DNA of 64,000 nt, from NCBI GenBank assembly GCA_022495995.1, contig JAFEMH010000528.1:1-64000 (forward strand). Reading direction: 5' to 3'. Within the stretch, counting starts at the first letter, position 1. Every line of letters begins with the position of its first letter. Positions 12,674-22,482 of this stretch are shown piece by piece. A program made the position numbers and the translations under genes. Source of the DNA: Adenophora triphylla var. japonica. Lineage: Eukaryota; Streptophyta; Magnoliopsida; Asterales; Campanulaceae. The notes below the pieces were generated by a model, which saw nothing but the letters and a program-made list of their open reading frames with translations, had not been told where the DNA came from and ran no database searches.

Positions 12674-15600
12674 AGAAAAATAAAATAAAATGTACAAACA
12701 GAAAATATCTTATTATCACTAAACAAAAAAAATGAAAGAAAGAAATAAAAAAAGAAAGAAAGAAGAAAAGAAAAACAGAAAAAAATAATAATCTGGAACC
12801 CACTTGCCCTTCCCCTTCCATTTTACGTAACCCTTCCCTTTTCCAGTTACCACCAAAGTTGCTACCTTGCCACTGCCCCTCCGATGTCCTCCGTCTCTCC
12901 CACTCCAACTTCTCCTCATCTCTTCTCCATCTCTCATGCTTCAACTTTTCTCCCCCCCCCTAGTAATTTTGCTGCTCATTCCTCTGCCATAATCCCTTAC
13001 CTTTCCCCTGCTACTGTGACTGCCACCATGCCCAATCACTCAAATTCAAGATGCAATCAGAAACCCAGCACCATATCCGCACCATCACATTCCTTTCGCA
13101 TTCTTCTTCACAACACTTTCGCCTCCTTCCATTCCCAATAGTTCATTCAATTATGCAATTGCTTTACATAAACCCAGATCAAGTCTAAAATTTTCTTTAA
13201 AAAATAATCTTTGGTTTTCAAAAAAATAATAATACTTGTTGCCTGATATTTGTAAGAAAAACATTGCGAGATCTGAGGATAATTGAAGTGGTCACTGAAA
13301 TTGGTGTTTGATTGGTGGCATGGTGGTGGAATTGGTGGTGGCTATGATGGTGGAAAAATGGTGGCTGGTTGAAGAAGAAGGCAAGATTGTTCTCATGTTG
13401 AAACGACATTTAAGCCCTTCCATTTTAAGTTAAATTCGAAAAATACCCATCACATGACATGCATATGACCAAATTCATTAGTTTTTCTAATGCCCGTTAG
13501 TGCTAGGGGGTAAAGTGGGACAATTTTTTAAACTTAAGGTACCAAACTGACCGACTTTTCAAACTGGGGTGCAAAGTGAGATTGGTGGTATACTTTGGGG
13601 GTATAAACGTATTTTGGCCCCAATAAGAAACATAAAAATACTTTGCAAAAAAGAAAGATGCCCTAGCTAAGAAGTTAGGATATCTTTGATGTTGAAGTCG
13701 AGTGCAAGGCATGGTTCTATCTCCATCTGCATCAACCAAGGCAATTTTGAGAAATAAGAACCAGGAAAGAAACACAATAACTCTTTATCTTTCAAATGTA
13801 CATCCCAATGGGATCTTGGAGGAAATGGAGAGATCAAGTGTGAATACAAAGGTAATAGAGAACATAAAGCACAAATGAGCATTCCAAACAATGGAATGTA
13901 GTCCACAAAATAGAACTAAGTGGCACTACTGATGCAATATTTTGAGGATACCTCTCTAACCAAAACAATAAAAGCTCACACCAAAGCAAATACTGCATGA
14001 AAATGAAAGGACTCTTGACCCTCTTACATTAGACATACAATTGCAATCTCCTTGGGGCAAACCCCTTACCATTTTGACTTAACTCAATCTCTTCCTAAAG
14101 GACTAGAAATGAAGTCTTTACATAAGAAGAAATCATTTAGGAAGCATAAACGTACCTCCCATCGGTGTTGTACAGCTCCCTCCTGTTTCTTTTTCGAGCT
14201 CACATCCATACAAGGTTTCAAACTGAAAAGTATATAAACATTGCATTCATATAGAGAACATCAGTTGATACTCCCTCCATCCCCCCCCCCCTACTTGACA
14301 TTCATGGTCAACTCAATTGAACTTTGACCAGAATTTTATGAAGATTTAATTATCCTCATGAAATTCTTGAAATTGTTATTGATTAGACATTGAAATTGTG
14401 GTCAAAGTTCAATTAAGTTGACCATGAGAGTCAAATTAGGACATGTTTGGGACGGAGTTATTATATCATATCTAGCAAAGTAAACCCAAGAACTTGCAAG
14501 TTATGCCAGGTTTTTCCGTAGTAATTTGGGTAGAAGATTCCATTATGAAAGAAGCAAACTGAGGATTCTGTTCTAAACCTTTTCTCTTCCTTCTCTTTTC
14601 TATTTTTTTTTTCTCTCTCTCCTTTTTTTTTTGGTTTGGATGACTGGTCCCCTTGGGCTTATGGAGCTGTCCAATTCAGGCTATGGTACTGGACCTAACG
14701 GCAAATAGAGTGTTCAAGTTCACACGTGGATTCGGGTTTACCATAAATCAAACTCTCGCCAAAATATTCCTCAATAGTCCATCCTAGTTCTGCAACCAAG
14801 CATAGAAGCACAAAATTTGATGCAAGCCTCAAGTCGAAAAAACTAAAAATTAAAAAATAGTGCCGAACTTCTCTTGATGCCTGCTGATGGCAAATCTAGT
14901 GGTTGGTGACGGAAACTGAATGAAAGGCCAACAGTACAAGTGTATTAGCTAGTTTGATCTTGACGAGTGACAAAATTTGGGAAAAACTAACTAGATTCAT
15001 CAAGGTTAAGCAGAATCCAAACTAGTAGGGTAATAACAGGTGATCAGAAATGAGAGGTGATTATGAGTAGCATTTATTTTTGTACTTTCAGTTGTTGGCA
15101 GTTTTCAAGACTTGCTTACAAAGACCTTATGTCAAAAGACACTATTTGCTCCGACAAAACCTAATATCTAATTATAACTCATCTGAGAACCAATCCCAAT
15201 ACAATCAAACAACATAATCACCTAGCGGATATGGAAGGAAAATCTGTAATCTTGACCCTCCATACGGACACTACGATATTAGATCGCAGCGGATAGCGGT
15301 AATAGAAGGTCCCAAACATCGACTAATCCCTTCTACGCTTCATGCTTGAAATCCCTAAAGTAGTTGTATATATAGAGTCTCCATATTCCATTGACAAAGA
15401 GGAATCACATCAAAATCAAGTTTTATGTCCATTGAGTTCTAAATTTTGGAGCATACATTCATCCACAACTCAAACCCACTAACAAGTTTTTGTTTTCAAG
15501 ACCTTCGACAAACACATAACAGAACCCATCGGTTACATACTTGATATTGAAAAGTATACAAGAGAAGAAAATCAGATGAGCTGGAGTATCTTACACAACT

Positions 15601-17311
15601 CTCTCTGGTATATCCTTTGGCGAGAAAAGTGGTGGCACCAAAATCATCAAATCCTCCTGATCCACATCTATAAGACCACGTTTTTCTATAACAAAGCACA
15701 AACACAATTTAATTTTGAATACACGAGAAGTTCAAATAATCACAATCCTGTCAATAACAGGTATATAATGCATGAAATCTGACCAAATTGTGGTTCCACG
15801 TCAGCCCAATTTCTCTTCTTCTTCCGAGCAACATCCGCATGGACAGCAAGAACATGCTGATAATCTACCATTCCTTTAATGAAAAACATATGAAAGAGAA
15901 AGAAAAACAAATTGTAATACAGATTTTGGGGAGAAGAAAAAAGAAAATGTAATAGAAAACCAGAAGGGGAAACTTTGCAAAGTCTTTTAGACCATTAAAG
16001 CTATATGCCTCTGACACTCTGCCAACAATATCGGCAAAAACATTTTCTTCCACTTCTTCTGTTGTATTTGCATCTCCTTTTGCAGAAACGGCAATGCATT
16101 CAGTTTCTGATCGACTTACGGTATCTGCGTTTCCCATCGACACTGAGCAGCCAATACTTAGCTCCGCACCGGCAGAGTTTGTAGACAAACTGCTAGGTAA
16201 CCTTTTGAAGTAGTCATCAATTTGGCCATTGTCACCATTATGTTTAGATATCTTTAATAAAAAGTTGTTGCATGGAAAAAGCTCCCCAAAGGCAGGATGT
16301 GAGTATGGATCTTCAGGGCGGAAATGAAGCTCTAATTTGTTTGACTGTGAACTACGAGCCTGCATATAATGCCGTGACATATATCAGGAACGTGTCATGG
16401 AAAATACACACCCCACCCCTACCAAAATAAGAAACAAACAGAAACGGCGGAAAACAGTAAGAGCCGCACAGAAAAGGCAGGTTATCTCGCACATCAGAAG
16501 AAACAAAAATAGAACAGCAATTAAAACAAAAATAGTTCAAAGGAGGACCGTTCATGGTAATTCCCGGAGCAGACTTCTGGCCTAAATGGCCAAACAGTAC
16601 ATTATATTATAATTATGTTCATATCTGAACTACGAGAATAACATTATCACTTTGCTTTATCCAAAATATGACTAGCTATAACAGAAAGTCCAGTAGTCTC
16701 CATTAGGCGAAACCCAATAACTATTCATAATTCTACTAGTATTTGGAAGTAACTGAGATTCAAAAAGTAGCATCCATGATTAATTAGCATGTCAAAAGTA
16801 CGCTAAACAGATAGAGGAGCAATAAATAATTTTATAAATTATGCATACAAAGAAAATACAGAAATGCAACCCAGAAATAATACTCCCTCCGACCCTAAAT
16901 GATCTTCCTACTCTTTTGGTGTTACTATGAATGAACTGCACAACAATTGTAGGTTAACTTAACAATCCTAATGAAAATCTTAAAACTTGTTATTTAATGA
17001 TACACCATTAAAAAAAAAGTAACAATTTTTAAATTTTTATTAACATAATTAAATTAACCTAAAATTATTAATCCAAAGTTCAAAAAAGTAGTAAGATCAT
17101 TACGGGACGGAGGGAGTATCAATCAAATAAAAGTAAAAAAAAAAACTGTTAACGAGAAAGGAAGCAGGGTTACCTTGAAAATTGCATCAGTTCCGCCGAG
17201 AGTCTCAACAGCGCGAGCGGTAGAGGAAGGGTAACCAGGGTAATGAACTACAAAGTTACTACTTTTACTAGGTAGAAATCCAGAAATACAACCATCTTTT
17301 ATCCTCCCCAT
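998..17311 (-). CDS. GTF3C5: TFIIIC subunit 5 (tau95 / GTF3C5-like), 14 exons
   Basis: Subunit of general transcription factor IIIC, which binds A/B-box promoters and recruits RNA polymerase III to tRNA genes in the nucleus. Exons (minus strand): 17311-17174, 16359-15993, 15873-15784, 15685-15595, 14222-14156, 13726-13684, 11707-11536, 11428-11330, 9345-9283, 8666-8528, 3950-3749, 2577-2471, 2358-2325, 1164-998. They total 1779 nt (592 residues plus stop) and all phases agree. Family landmarks appear in order: FVVHYPGYPSS (residues 20-30), FRPEDPYSHP (59-68), an NWADVEP block near 190, DLMILVPPLFSPKDIPERV near 210-228, EWQMSVCKLFDEKPIW in exon 7, FWIRKGYDPRKDPESR (340-355), DFRVPPPLRSYCD (about 360-373), FPYKCQ near 391-396 and GWFSSHVLD near 427. 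A strongly acidic stretch (491-526) precedes the C-terminus, as is usual for the family. The ATG at 17311 opens the conserved N-terminus. Intron 6 is AT-AC; the donors of introns 2 and 11 are weak. Exon edges rest on homology recalled from the family, not on transcripts. Confidence 0.9.
1297..2254. mobile_element. Tourist-like (PIF/Harbinger) MITE in intron 13
   Basis: The left end GGCCCCGTTTGTTTC (1297-1311) is matched by the inverted right end GAAACAAACGGAGCC (2240-2254). The element is flanked on both sides by TAA (1294-1296 and 2255-2257), the 3-bp duplication typical of Tourist/PIF-Harbinger insertions. Both arms are packed with palindromes of the GGAAAACGTTTTCC type. The centre is a TAA microsatellite of about 500 bp, so the element is several times longer than most Tourist copies. 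It has no coding capacity. Confidence 0.8.
1587..2081. repeat. interrupted (TAA)n microsatellite
   Basis: About 495 bp of TAA/ATA triplets are broken by occasional AAAA or AAC interruptions. It lies between the two palindromic arms of the Tourist-like element, so it probably expanded inside the MITE after insertion or in a progenitor copy. The long poly-Tyr/Ile/Leu reading frames here are artefacts of the repeat. Confidence 0.95.
2793..3056. mobile_element. Stowaway MITE in intron 11
   Basis: The ends CTCCCTCCGTCCC and GGGACGGAGGGAG are inverted repeats and the element is flanked by TA on both sides, the Stowaway (Tc1/mariner) hallmark. The interior carries two copies of a CCCTCCACTCATTCTCTCTCC block, shared with the copy at 17984-18257, so the two belong to one subfamily. 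Confidence 0.9.
3057..3748. other. remaining part of intron 11
   Basis: This is intron sequence between the Stowaway copy and exon 11. No conserved reading frame, repeat or further element was recognised. Confidence 0.5.
3951..5689. other. 3' part of the large intron 10, no gene seen
   Basis: Intron 10 is about 4.6 kb, the largest in the TFIIIC gene. In this part I see no conserved protein on either strand. The stretch near 4735-4810 has the look of a retroposed 3' tail but has no supporting boundaries. Short open frames here match nothing I recognise. Confidence 0.4.
5690..6240 (+). mobile_element. LINE 3' fragment (zf-RVT C-terminal region)
   Basis: The plus-strand translation gives a decayed tail of a plant L1-type LINE ORF2: an HLIFHCNRPRYLWSW-like zinc-ribbon piece, then a tryptophan-rich block ending MRCTRIERHSRIFRD and a terminal DSLWA before a stop near 6069. 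This matches the usual end of the zf-RVT domain. The 3' trailer ends near an AAAAAG-GA-rich stretch around 6225-6255. It is 5'-truncated, as most LINE copies are, and inserted antisense to the host gene inside intron 10. Confidence 0.6.
6850..7625. mobile_element. hAT-type MITE with 8-bp duplication in intron 10
   Basis: The ends CAAGGTTCTAAAAATTG (6850-) and its inverted partner (ending 7625, reading CAGTGTTCTAAAAATTG on the minus strand) begin with CA, as hAT ends do. The element is flanked by an exact 8-bp duplication GCAATATG (6842-6849 and 7626-7633). Subterminal GCCTAGCGCCTAGGC-type palindromes occur at both ends. There is no transposase. Confidence 0.75.
7660..8400 (-). mobile_element. 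decayed LINE fragment (zf-RVT)
   Basis: Minus-strand frames near 8330-8193 read IWKPKFPYKLKDFAWSLLLNR-like text, the start of the zinc-binding domain found at the C-terminus of plant LINE reverse transcriptases. A frameshifted continuation near 8100-8050 resembles the HLFLHCPFTR motif. Several stops and frameshifts are present. It lies in intron 10 in the same orientation as the host gene and is a different fragment from the plus-strand LINE tail at 5690-6240. Confidence 0.5.
9725..11055 (-). mobile_element. LINE reverse-transcriptase fragment in intron 8
   Basis: The minus-strand translation from about 11050 downward follows a plant non-LTR reverse transcriptase through several stops. It reads a MIPLYKNKCDVQDC start, an MIFIDLKKTYDKLPR block (the first catalytic Asp motif), then an open stretch (10662-10414) with GLNQGSALSPFLF and MLFADDIVLID, which contains the FADD catalytic motif. 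Decayed C-terminal text continues to about 9730. Known family: plant L1-like LINE. It is inactive. Confidence 0.75.
12168..13621. mobile_element. MULE-type non-autonomous element with long TIRs
   Basis: The element is bounded by an exact 9-bp duplication AATAAGAAA (12159-12167 and 13622-13630), the size made by Mutator-like transposases. Its ends are long inverted repeats of roughly 200 bp with internal mismatches, beginning with a CCAAAATACG core and including a CTAGCACTAACGGGC block on each arm (near 12283 and 13494). The interior has a GA microsatellite and CT-rich sequence and no transposase. It sits inside the U12-type intron 6. Confidence 0.8.
12622..12685. repeat. (GA)n microsatellite
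   Basis: About 24 GA dinucleotides with a few interruptions lie inside the MULE-type element. The serine/leucine-rich reading frames over it are repeat artefacts. Confidence 0.9.
14271..14457. mobile_element. decayed Stowaway-like MITE in intron 4
   Basis: It begins CTCCCTCCATCCC and ends GGGACGGAG, with an inner inverted pair around 14300-14325 and 14400-14430 (GGTCAACTCAATTGAAC / GTTCAATTAAGTTGACC). The right terminus has lost the last GGAG and the left end carries a C-run. It is probably a Stowaway relative of the AGTTGACC subtype. Confidence 0.65.
16883..17116. mobile_element. Stowaway MITE in intron 1
   Basis: The ends CTCCCTCCGACCC and GGGACGGAGGGAG are inverted repeats, and TA flanks both sides (16881-16882 and 17117-17118). 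The interior has long inverted arms around an AT-rich centre. It lies in the first intron of the TFIIIC gene and differs in interior sequence from the copies at 2793 and 17984. Confidence 0.9.
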
Positions 17312-17654
17312 CGATTCCGATTGGATTGTTGCTACAGCTAGTGTGTAACTGTGTGTGTCAATTTAACATTTTTCATTGGCAATCAAAAATTTCAGGATTG
17401 AGAGGGGAGAGAAAAGGGAGAGTTGACTAAAAAGAAGAAAACTTGGAATCTGATTTCGAACCCTAGCAGGTAGCTGGGAGATGTTGACCATGCACCGGCG
17501 GTTTATCAGCCACTGCCACCGTGACGTCGAGAAAAGTAATAATGCCGATGAAGGGTGTACGATTTCTTGTTCTTAGAGCAAATTGAGCCGGTTTTCTAAA
17601 ATAACCTTTCCACTTAAGCTTTTTGGGCCACGACAAATCCGTAAAAAACCCACT
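17312..17654 (-). promoter_or_regulatory. 5' flank and probable promoter of the TFIIIC gene
   Basis: This is the sequence immediately upstream of the ATG at 17311 on the minus strand. It is not low in complexity and holds no other gene. I could not identify a convincing TATA box; housekeeping promoters often lack one. The transcription start cannot be placed from sequence alone. Confidence 0.4.
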
Positions 17655-17799
17655 TTTCCATATGACTCACAGCTCGCCAGTCCCAAAGCCCGCCCCGATC
17701 GCCTGACTCGCCTGTTTGCCTGTTCCACCCTACCCATTTTATTTTAGAAAATCGGATCCCACTCTGCCGATTTTATTCAAGAAAAATCCAAACAATATA

Positions 17800-18318
17800 C
17801 TCCCTCTGTCCCACAAATATATAGACTTTTTGGTCCGACATAAAGATTAAGGTAAAAAGTGATAAAGGTAATGTGTTGTGAGTGTAAAAGTAAAATAGGA
17901 AAGAGAATGAGTGAAGAGAATAGTAAATTTAAAAAGTGTTGTGAATAGAGAAAAGTGGGTCTCATTTCCATTTTAGGAAAGTACTCCCTCCGTCCCATTA
18001 CAAGCCACAAACTTTCCTTTTTGGGCGTCCCATTACAAACCACAAACTTCCTAAAATGAAAAGGAATCTTTACTATTCCCTCCACTCATTCTCTCTCCTA
18101 CATTATTTTAATACTCACAACACCATTATAATTCACTATTCCCTCCACTCATTCTCTCTCCTATTTTACTTTTACACTCACAACATTTATATCATTATTT
18201 TTTTCCTTATTCTACGCGTCTACAGTAATTTTCCTCCTTGTAATGGGACGGAGGGAGTATAGATTATTGTGGGACGCCCAAAATGAAAATTTTTGTAGAT
18301 TATCGTGGGATGGGGGAG
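17800..18318. mobile_element. outer Stowaway MITE, host of a second MITE
   Basis: The left end CTCCCTCTGTCCCAC (from 17800) and right end GTGGGATGGGGGAG (to 18318) are inverted repeats flanked by TA. Its middle is split by the inner Stowaway at 17984-18257. Without that insert it would be about 245 bp, a normal Stowaway length. The terminal repeats are more diverged than those of the inner copy. Confidence 0.8.
17984..18257. mobile_element. inner Stowaway MITE
   Basis: The ends CTCCCTCCGTCCCATTAC and GTAATGGGACGGAGGGAG form an 18-bp perfect inverted repeat, flanked by TA. The interior matches the copy at 2793-3056 over the CCCTCCACTCATTCTCTCTCC blocks, so both come from the same subfamily. 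Confidence 0.92.
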
Positions 18319-18545
18319 TATGTAGTCAAACCCATAGACAACCAGCTCCTAGAGCCCGCCTCGACCCGCCCGTTTTATTCCAGAAAATCGGATTTCAAGC
18401 CCCCAGTTTTATTCCAGAAAAATCTAAACAAAATATGTAGCCAGACCCACAGACCACCAGACTCCCAGAGCCCGCTCCGACCTGCCAATTTTATTTCAGA
18501 AAACTGGATCTAAGCCCGCTTGTTTTATTCCAGAAAAATCATAAT

Positions 18546-19249
18546 AAAATATAGTATGGACGAAAAATGTGATTTCACAATTAATTAATGTGATTCAATA
18601 TTCACAAAAATATCAATTCAAAAAAAAATCAGAAAATTAAAAAAAAACATGATTTGAAATTAAAAAAATTATAAAATTATGAAAGACCTAAATATTAAAT
18701 TAAGTTAAATTATAATTGCGAAATATAGTATTTTGGGAAGCTTCTATGTTTTTTTCATTATTACTCTCCGTTTAAGTCACGTATTTACATAAATGCCACT
18801 TGTTAAGTCTCTTATTCACTGAAAAAGAGAACAATTTAGTTTAAATAATTTTTATTTATTGATAAATAGCATATATTTCTTTTTTAAAAAATAAATTAAA
18901 TGAGGTAATAATGTAATTAATTTAATAATAGAAACTCTATAAATATTTATTTCATAATTTTTTGAGAGAATTTTCATTGTATTCAAATGATACAATTTAA
19001 AGTTACATAGTATTAAAACAAAAATTCTTCAAATCTTCAAATGACATGGTTTAAAAATTTAACAAAGTTTTCAATTTAACAAAGTCTTGAAAATAAATAA
19101 GTCTTCGAATCTTAAAACTAATTATAATATTCAAATCTTCAAAGTATTCAAAGTATTCAAAAAGTTTTAGGTTTTCAATATTGTTATTGATTCAAAGTAT
19201 TTGAATTTGTTGAATTATTCTTCTTCTTCTAATATCCTTCTCGCAAAAA
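18546..19249. other. AT-rich spacer, no gene seen
   Basis: This is strongly AT-rich sequence with short direct repeats (several AATCTTCAAA-like motifs around 19025-19145). It lies at the 3' end of the decayed hAT gene and may include its 3' UTR and terminal region. I could not find a hAT terminal inverted repeat here. Confidence 0.5.
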
Positions 19250-21151
19250 CTACTCTTTAAAATTGTCTTCTTCGAGACTTTCATAATTATCGTGTTCAAG
19301 ATCCCGGAATGTGTCTTTTTTTCTCAACTCCACGTCATCCCAGTCCGTAAAACAAATCAATCTCTCGATAAGAGCGGGTTTGAGTTGGTTTCGCTTTAAT
19401 GTCACGACTATTCCTACAGCACTAAAAGCAGCCTCCGATGCTACCGTGGACACCGGAGGGGTAAGTCGATCATGTGCCATCACCGAAAGAATAGGATAAA
19501 TATTAGCATGCGATTTTCACCATTGTAGGACACTCAAGTTTTCAAAACTTTCACCATCTAAGGGGTGGGTTTTCAATGTATTGGTGTAATTCATCTACAC
19601 CACTTTGAGAATCAGTACTAGATGAGGATGAAGTTTTTCCTTTTGTCATGAAATCCCATCCTTATTTTTAACATTTTTGTTGCTCCACTCCCTTTTCTTT
19701 CGGATGTACTGTGTTTGGTCCCTTTAGTGTTCTACAATAGTGGTCGAATAAACAATATATGATTGTGTGAATTTCCCTCAGTTTGCTCTTGTACAAAGTG
19801 TTTACAGCATCTGCGTTAAGCTCGGACCTCGTGTTCTCATAAAATTCATCAAACAAGTCACCTAATGAGGATAACTTAATCCTATGATCCATTATGGTTG
19901 CTAATTGGGAAACTACAGGAAAATGTTCATAATATTTTGTAAATTTAGTTTCCATTTTCATAACGGCGTCTCCAAACAAGGCATGTGATCTAAATTGCCT
20001 AATAACTTCACTCAGGACATTTATTTCATGGCACAAAAGATGGGAGGTGGGATAATAACTTCCCGAAAAAATCTTGGTTGCCCTACGCTAAGGTCTAAGT
20101 AAATCTAAAAGCTCGGTAGCTATCGACCAATCATATTAACTAATTTTGTAGTCCATTTGATGACTAGAAAAGTATTTCGTGAGTACCACACTATATTCGA
20201 CAACTCTGTTCAACATTTTATATGTTGAGCTCCACCTAATATCCTCGACCACTTGAGGTTTCTTGTATTTCATGTTATAAGCGGAGCATAAATCGGTATA
20301 AATTTTCAACCTTGGGCCGGAATTTTTGATAACATGGGAGGCCGTGTTGATGCTATTGGTGACAGACTTTAGTGAGTGGATCAAATCTTAGATACATAGA
20401 TTACCAATGTGGCATACACACCTAACATGAAACAAAGCGCCATCTAGGGGAGAATTAAGAGCTTGGATCAACATTGTGGCGGTGAGGGTATTGTAAGTCG
20501 CATTATTAAAGGATATTGTTAAAATTTTGTTGGTGATAACATACTCACTCAATACATCCTTAATGTGACTTGTTCATTGCAAAGCCGTGTGGGGATAGAG
20601 CATTGTTCTAAAGGAAATCACCCTCTTTTGCAACATCCATTCCTCATCAATTCAATGAGCGATTATACAAGTAAATGTTTCAAAACTAGAACTTAGACTG
20701 GCCTTTCAAGCATCGGTGGTCAAGCAAACACTACCATTGAAATTTTGGAGGTCACTCACTAGTTTAAGTTGACGAGTTTGGAAGAGCCTCTTTATATGCC
20801 TAGTAATAGTTTGGCGGCTCAATGGTTGGTATGACGGGTTAAGACCTCTAGAATAGCGGGTGAGTCTATCATCATCCGAAAGTGAAAAAGGCAATCGACA
20901 ACTCACTAGTAACATCGTTATCAAATCAACGTACACTTTTAGGTAAGTGACACATGGTATATTGAGTTGCATTTGCACGTGACCATCTATCCCTTTAGCG
21001 GCTTCCCGATCATTGTTATCCATGTGCCTCTTTAGGTGGGAGGTACCATTAACACCCGCCGGGTTTAAAAATTTCGAGCACCTATTGCATTTGGCCTTTG
21101 TTTCACCGTCAACAATTACCAAATTATATAAATGGGCATACTTGGACACTC
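19250..21151 (-). pseudogene. hAT transposase (BED finger, RICESLEEPER type), decayed
   Basis: Minus-strand fragments in several frames follow the order of a plant hAT transposase. A BED zinc finger comes first (CNRCSKFL ... HLKRH, about 21090-21015). Next is the DUF4413-like region with an EDIRWSSTYKML motif (about 20260-20225), then a conserved KFTKYYEHFP block (about 19955). Last is the C-terminal dimerisation domain with TPPVSTVASEAAFS (about 19460-19415). Stops and frameshifts separate the pieces, so it is inactive. The 5' end is cut at 21151 by Copia1; the missing N-terminal part resumes at 62613, beyond the nest, and the CACTC duplication confirms the join. Confidence 0.85.
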
Positions 21152-21923
21152 TGTTGGAAATTAATTAACAACACCACAGATTAAACAAGTAATTTAATCA
21201 ACAATAGGGGAATTTATTAATCAAGTCAAGATCGTACCAATTAATAAGCCAATAGCAAAACGACAGCAAGGAAAACGGGATCAGGAAAACAAACAGAAAC
21301 AATAAAACAAACGATTAGAAAAACTTATCGTGATTTGATCGAGTCGCCTTAGGAAGACTGTCCTAAGAGAAAATATTGCTCCCAATTGGTGCAACTCAGG
21401 TACAGGCAAATTTCTCCGAGGATAAAATGATCACGGATTACGTACCACAAATCAGCACACAGGTAGGTAATCACCGGCGGTCCTATCTCAGTCGCCTTGA
21501 ATCTCACGAACAAATCTCTAACGAACCCAGAGTAATCGAACAATGAAAGAAACTAGAGAAAATAGTTTTTCTCTTGTAAATCTCATAATAAACTCGGATG
21601 GAGGAAGTATTGTATTTATACATATGGTAAATTAGGGTTTAAAGTCTTAATACGACTTAAAAACTGCTCTAATTTGGCCCAGGAAAATCACCAACCCGAC
21701 ACGAGCGCGGCCGCCCTCGAGGCTGGCGCGACCGCACTACACATCATGCAATTCACGTCGAGTTCTCTATACACCAGTGCGGCCGCCCTTGGCCTTGGCA
21801 CGGTCGCCCTCCAGCACAGAACTTCCGACTTGATTTTTCCTTAGCCAAATTCAGTTCAAGCCAACGACGCTCCAAGGTCATAAGACTATGAACTTTCATA
21901 CCACATATATAAATATTCCAACA
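21152..21923 (-). repeat. Copia1 3' LTR
   Basis: It is a 772-bp LTR bounded by TG...CA, with the polypurine tract directly beside it: the minus strand reads GTGGGGGAT just before the LTR, at about 21924-21933. It holds GC-rich blocks around 21705-21815 with repeated GCGGCCGCCCT motifs that stand out from the AT-rich surroundings. The segment complementary to the primer site lies at 21363-21376. Confidence 0.93.
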
Positions 21924-22482
21924 ATCCCCCACAAGATCATAGAAATATGACATGTACAGATTGTCCATTGTAATGCTTTCAGTAATGGTACCTTCCGGCT
22001 TGAACCACTACCTATGTTATTCAACGCAAACTTCCACAGGATCATATGAACGGGTGTCTTGAATCTGATGTCTTTGGATGTAGAGGCCTTTGCTGGTAAC
22101 AAACACGACAAAAGCTATGATAGGCCCTCTATCGAACAGTTGACGCTTATAAGCCATACGTCCCAATCCTCTATCATAAGTGTTTTCAAGGAATAACCCG
22201 AATTCCTCTAATTGCGGCCAACAATAACACTCACTTAGCTGGGCATCTCAGAAGATGTACTGCTAACATCTTGTCTAAAAGACTCGATCCCATTCAAAGT
22301 TTCAAACTTTTACTTTACTAGCAGCCACGAGCACCTCTAGGCTATTCAGGGGATAGACTCAGACATGCAACATGTCAATCTAACTTTAGGTGCTCCGACT
22401 CACCCCACAGCTTGTTATTACCACATTGAATCTCCTTTGTGGGATCTCCACTCAGGTAGATTGGGTTGCTACTGCGTATGAA
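21924..22482 (-). other. Copia1 3' untranslated region and polypurine tract
   Basis: Non-coding interval between the pol stop and the 3' LTR. It ends in the G-rich tract that primes plus-strand synthesis. No extra gene is recognised. Confidence 0.7.

Larger units (their letters stand above)
11708..13683 (-). other. U12-type AT-AC intron of the TFIIIC subunit gene
   Basis: On the minus strand the exon ends at 13684 and the next bases are ATATCCTAAC (13683-13674), close to the U12 5' splice consensus ATATCCTTT. The intron ends ...CACTTAACGTTCATAC at 11708. CACTTAAC resembles the U12 branch site (TCCTTAAC), with the branch A about 9-10 nt from the splice site. There is no GT donor that keeps the frame. 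Using AG at the 3' end would create a stop, while AC restores the frame and the expected family motif (NIKEIPKK). The intron is 1976 nt long, of which 1454 nt are a MULE-type element. Confidence 0.75.
17655..18545. repeat. three imperfect repeats of ~115 bp interrupted by MITEs
   Basis: Three related units share AGAGCCCGCC(T)CGACC... and TTTTATTCCAGAAAATCGGAT-like blocks: about 17660-17797, 18325-18430 and 18431-18545. The nested Stowaway pair (17800-18318) sits between units one and two, so the insertion happened within a pre-existing or growing tandem array. Confidence 0.6.
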
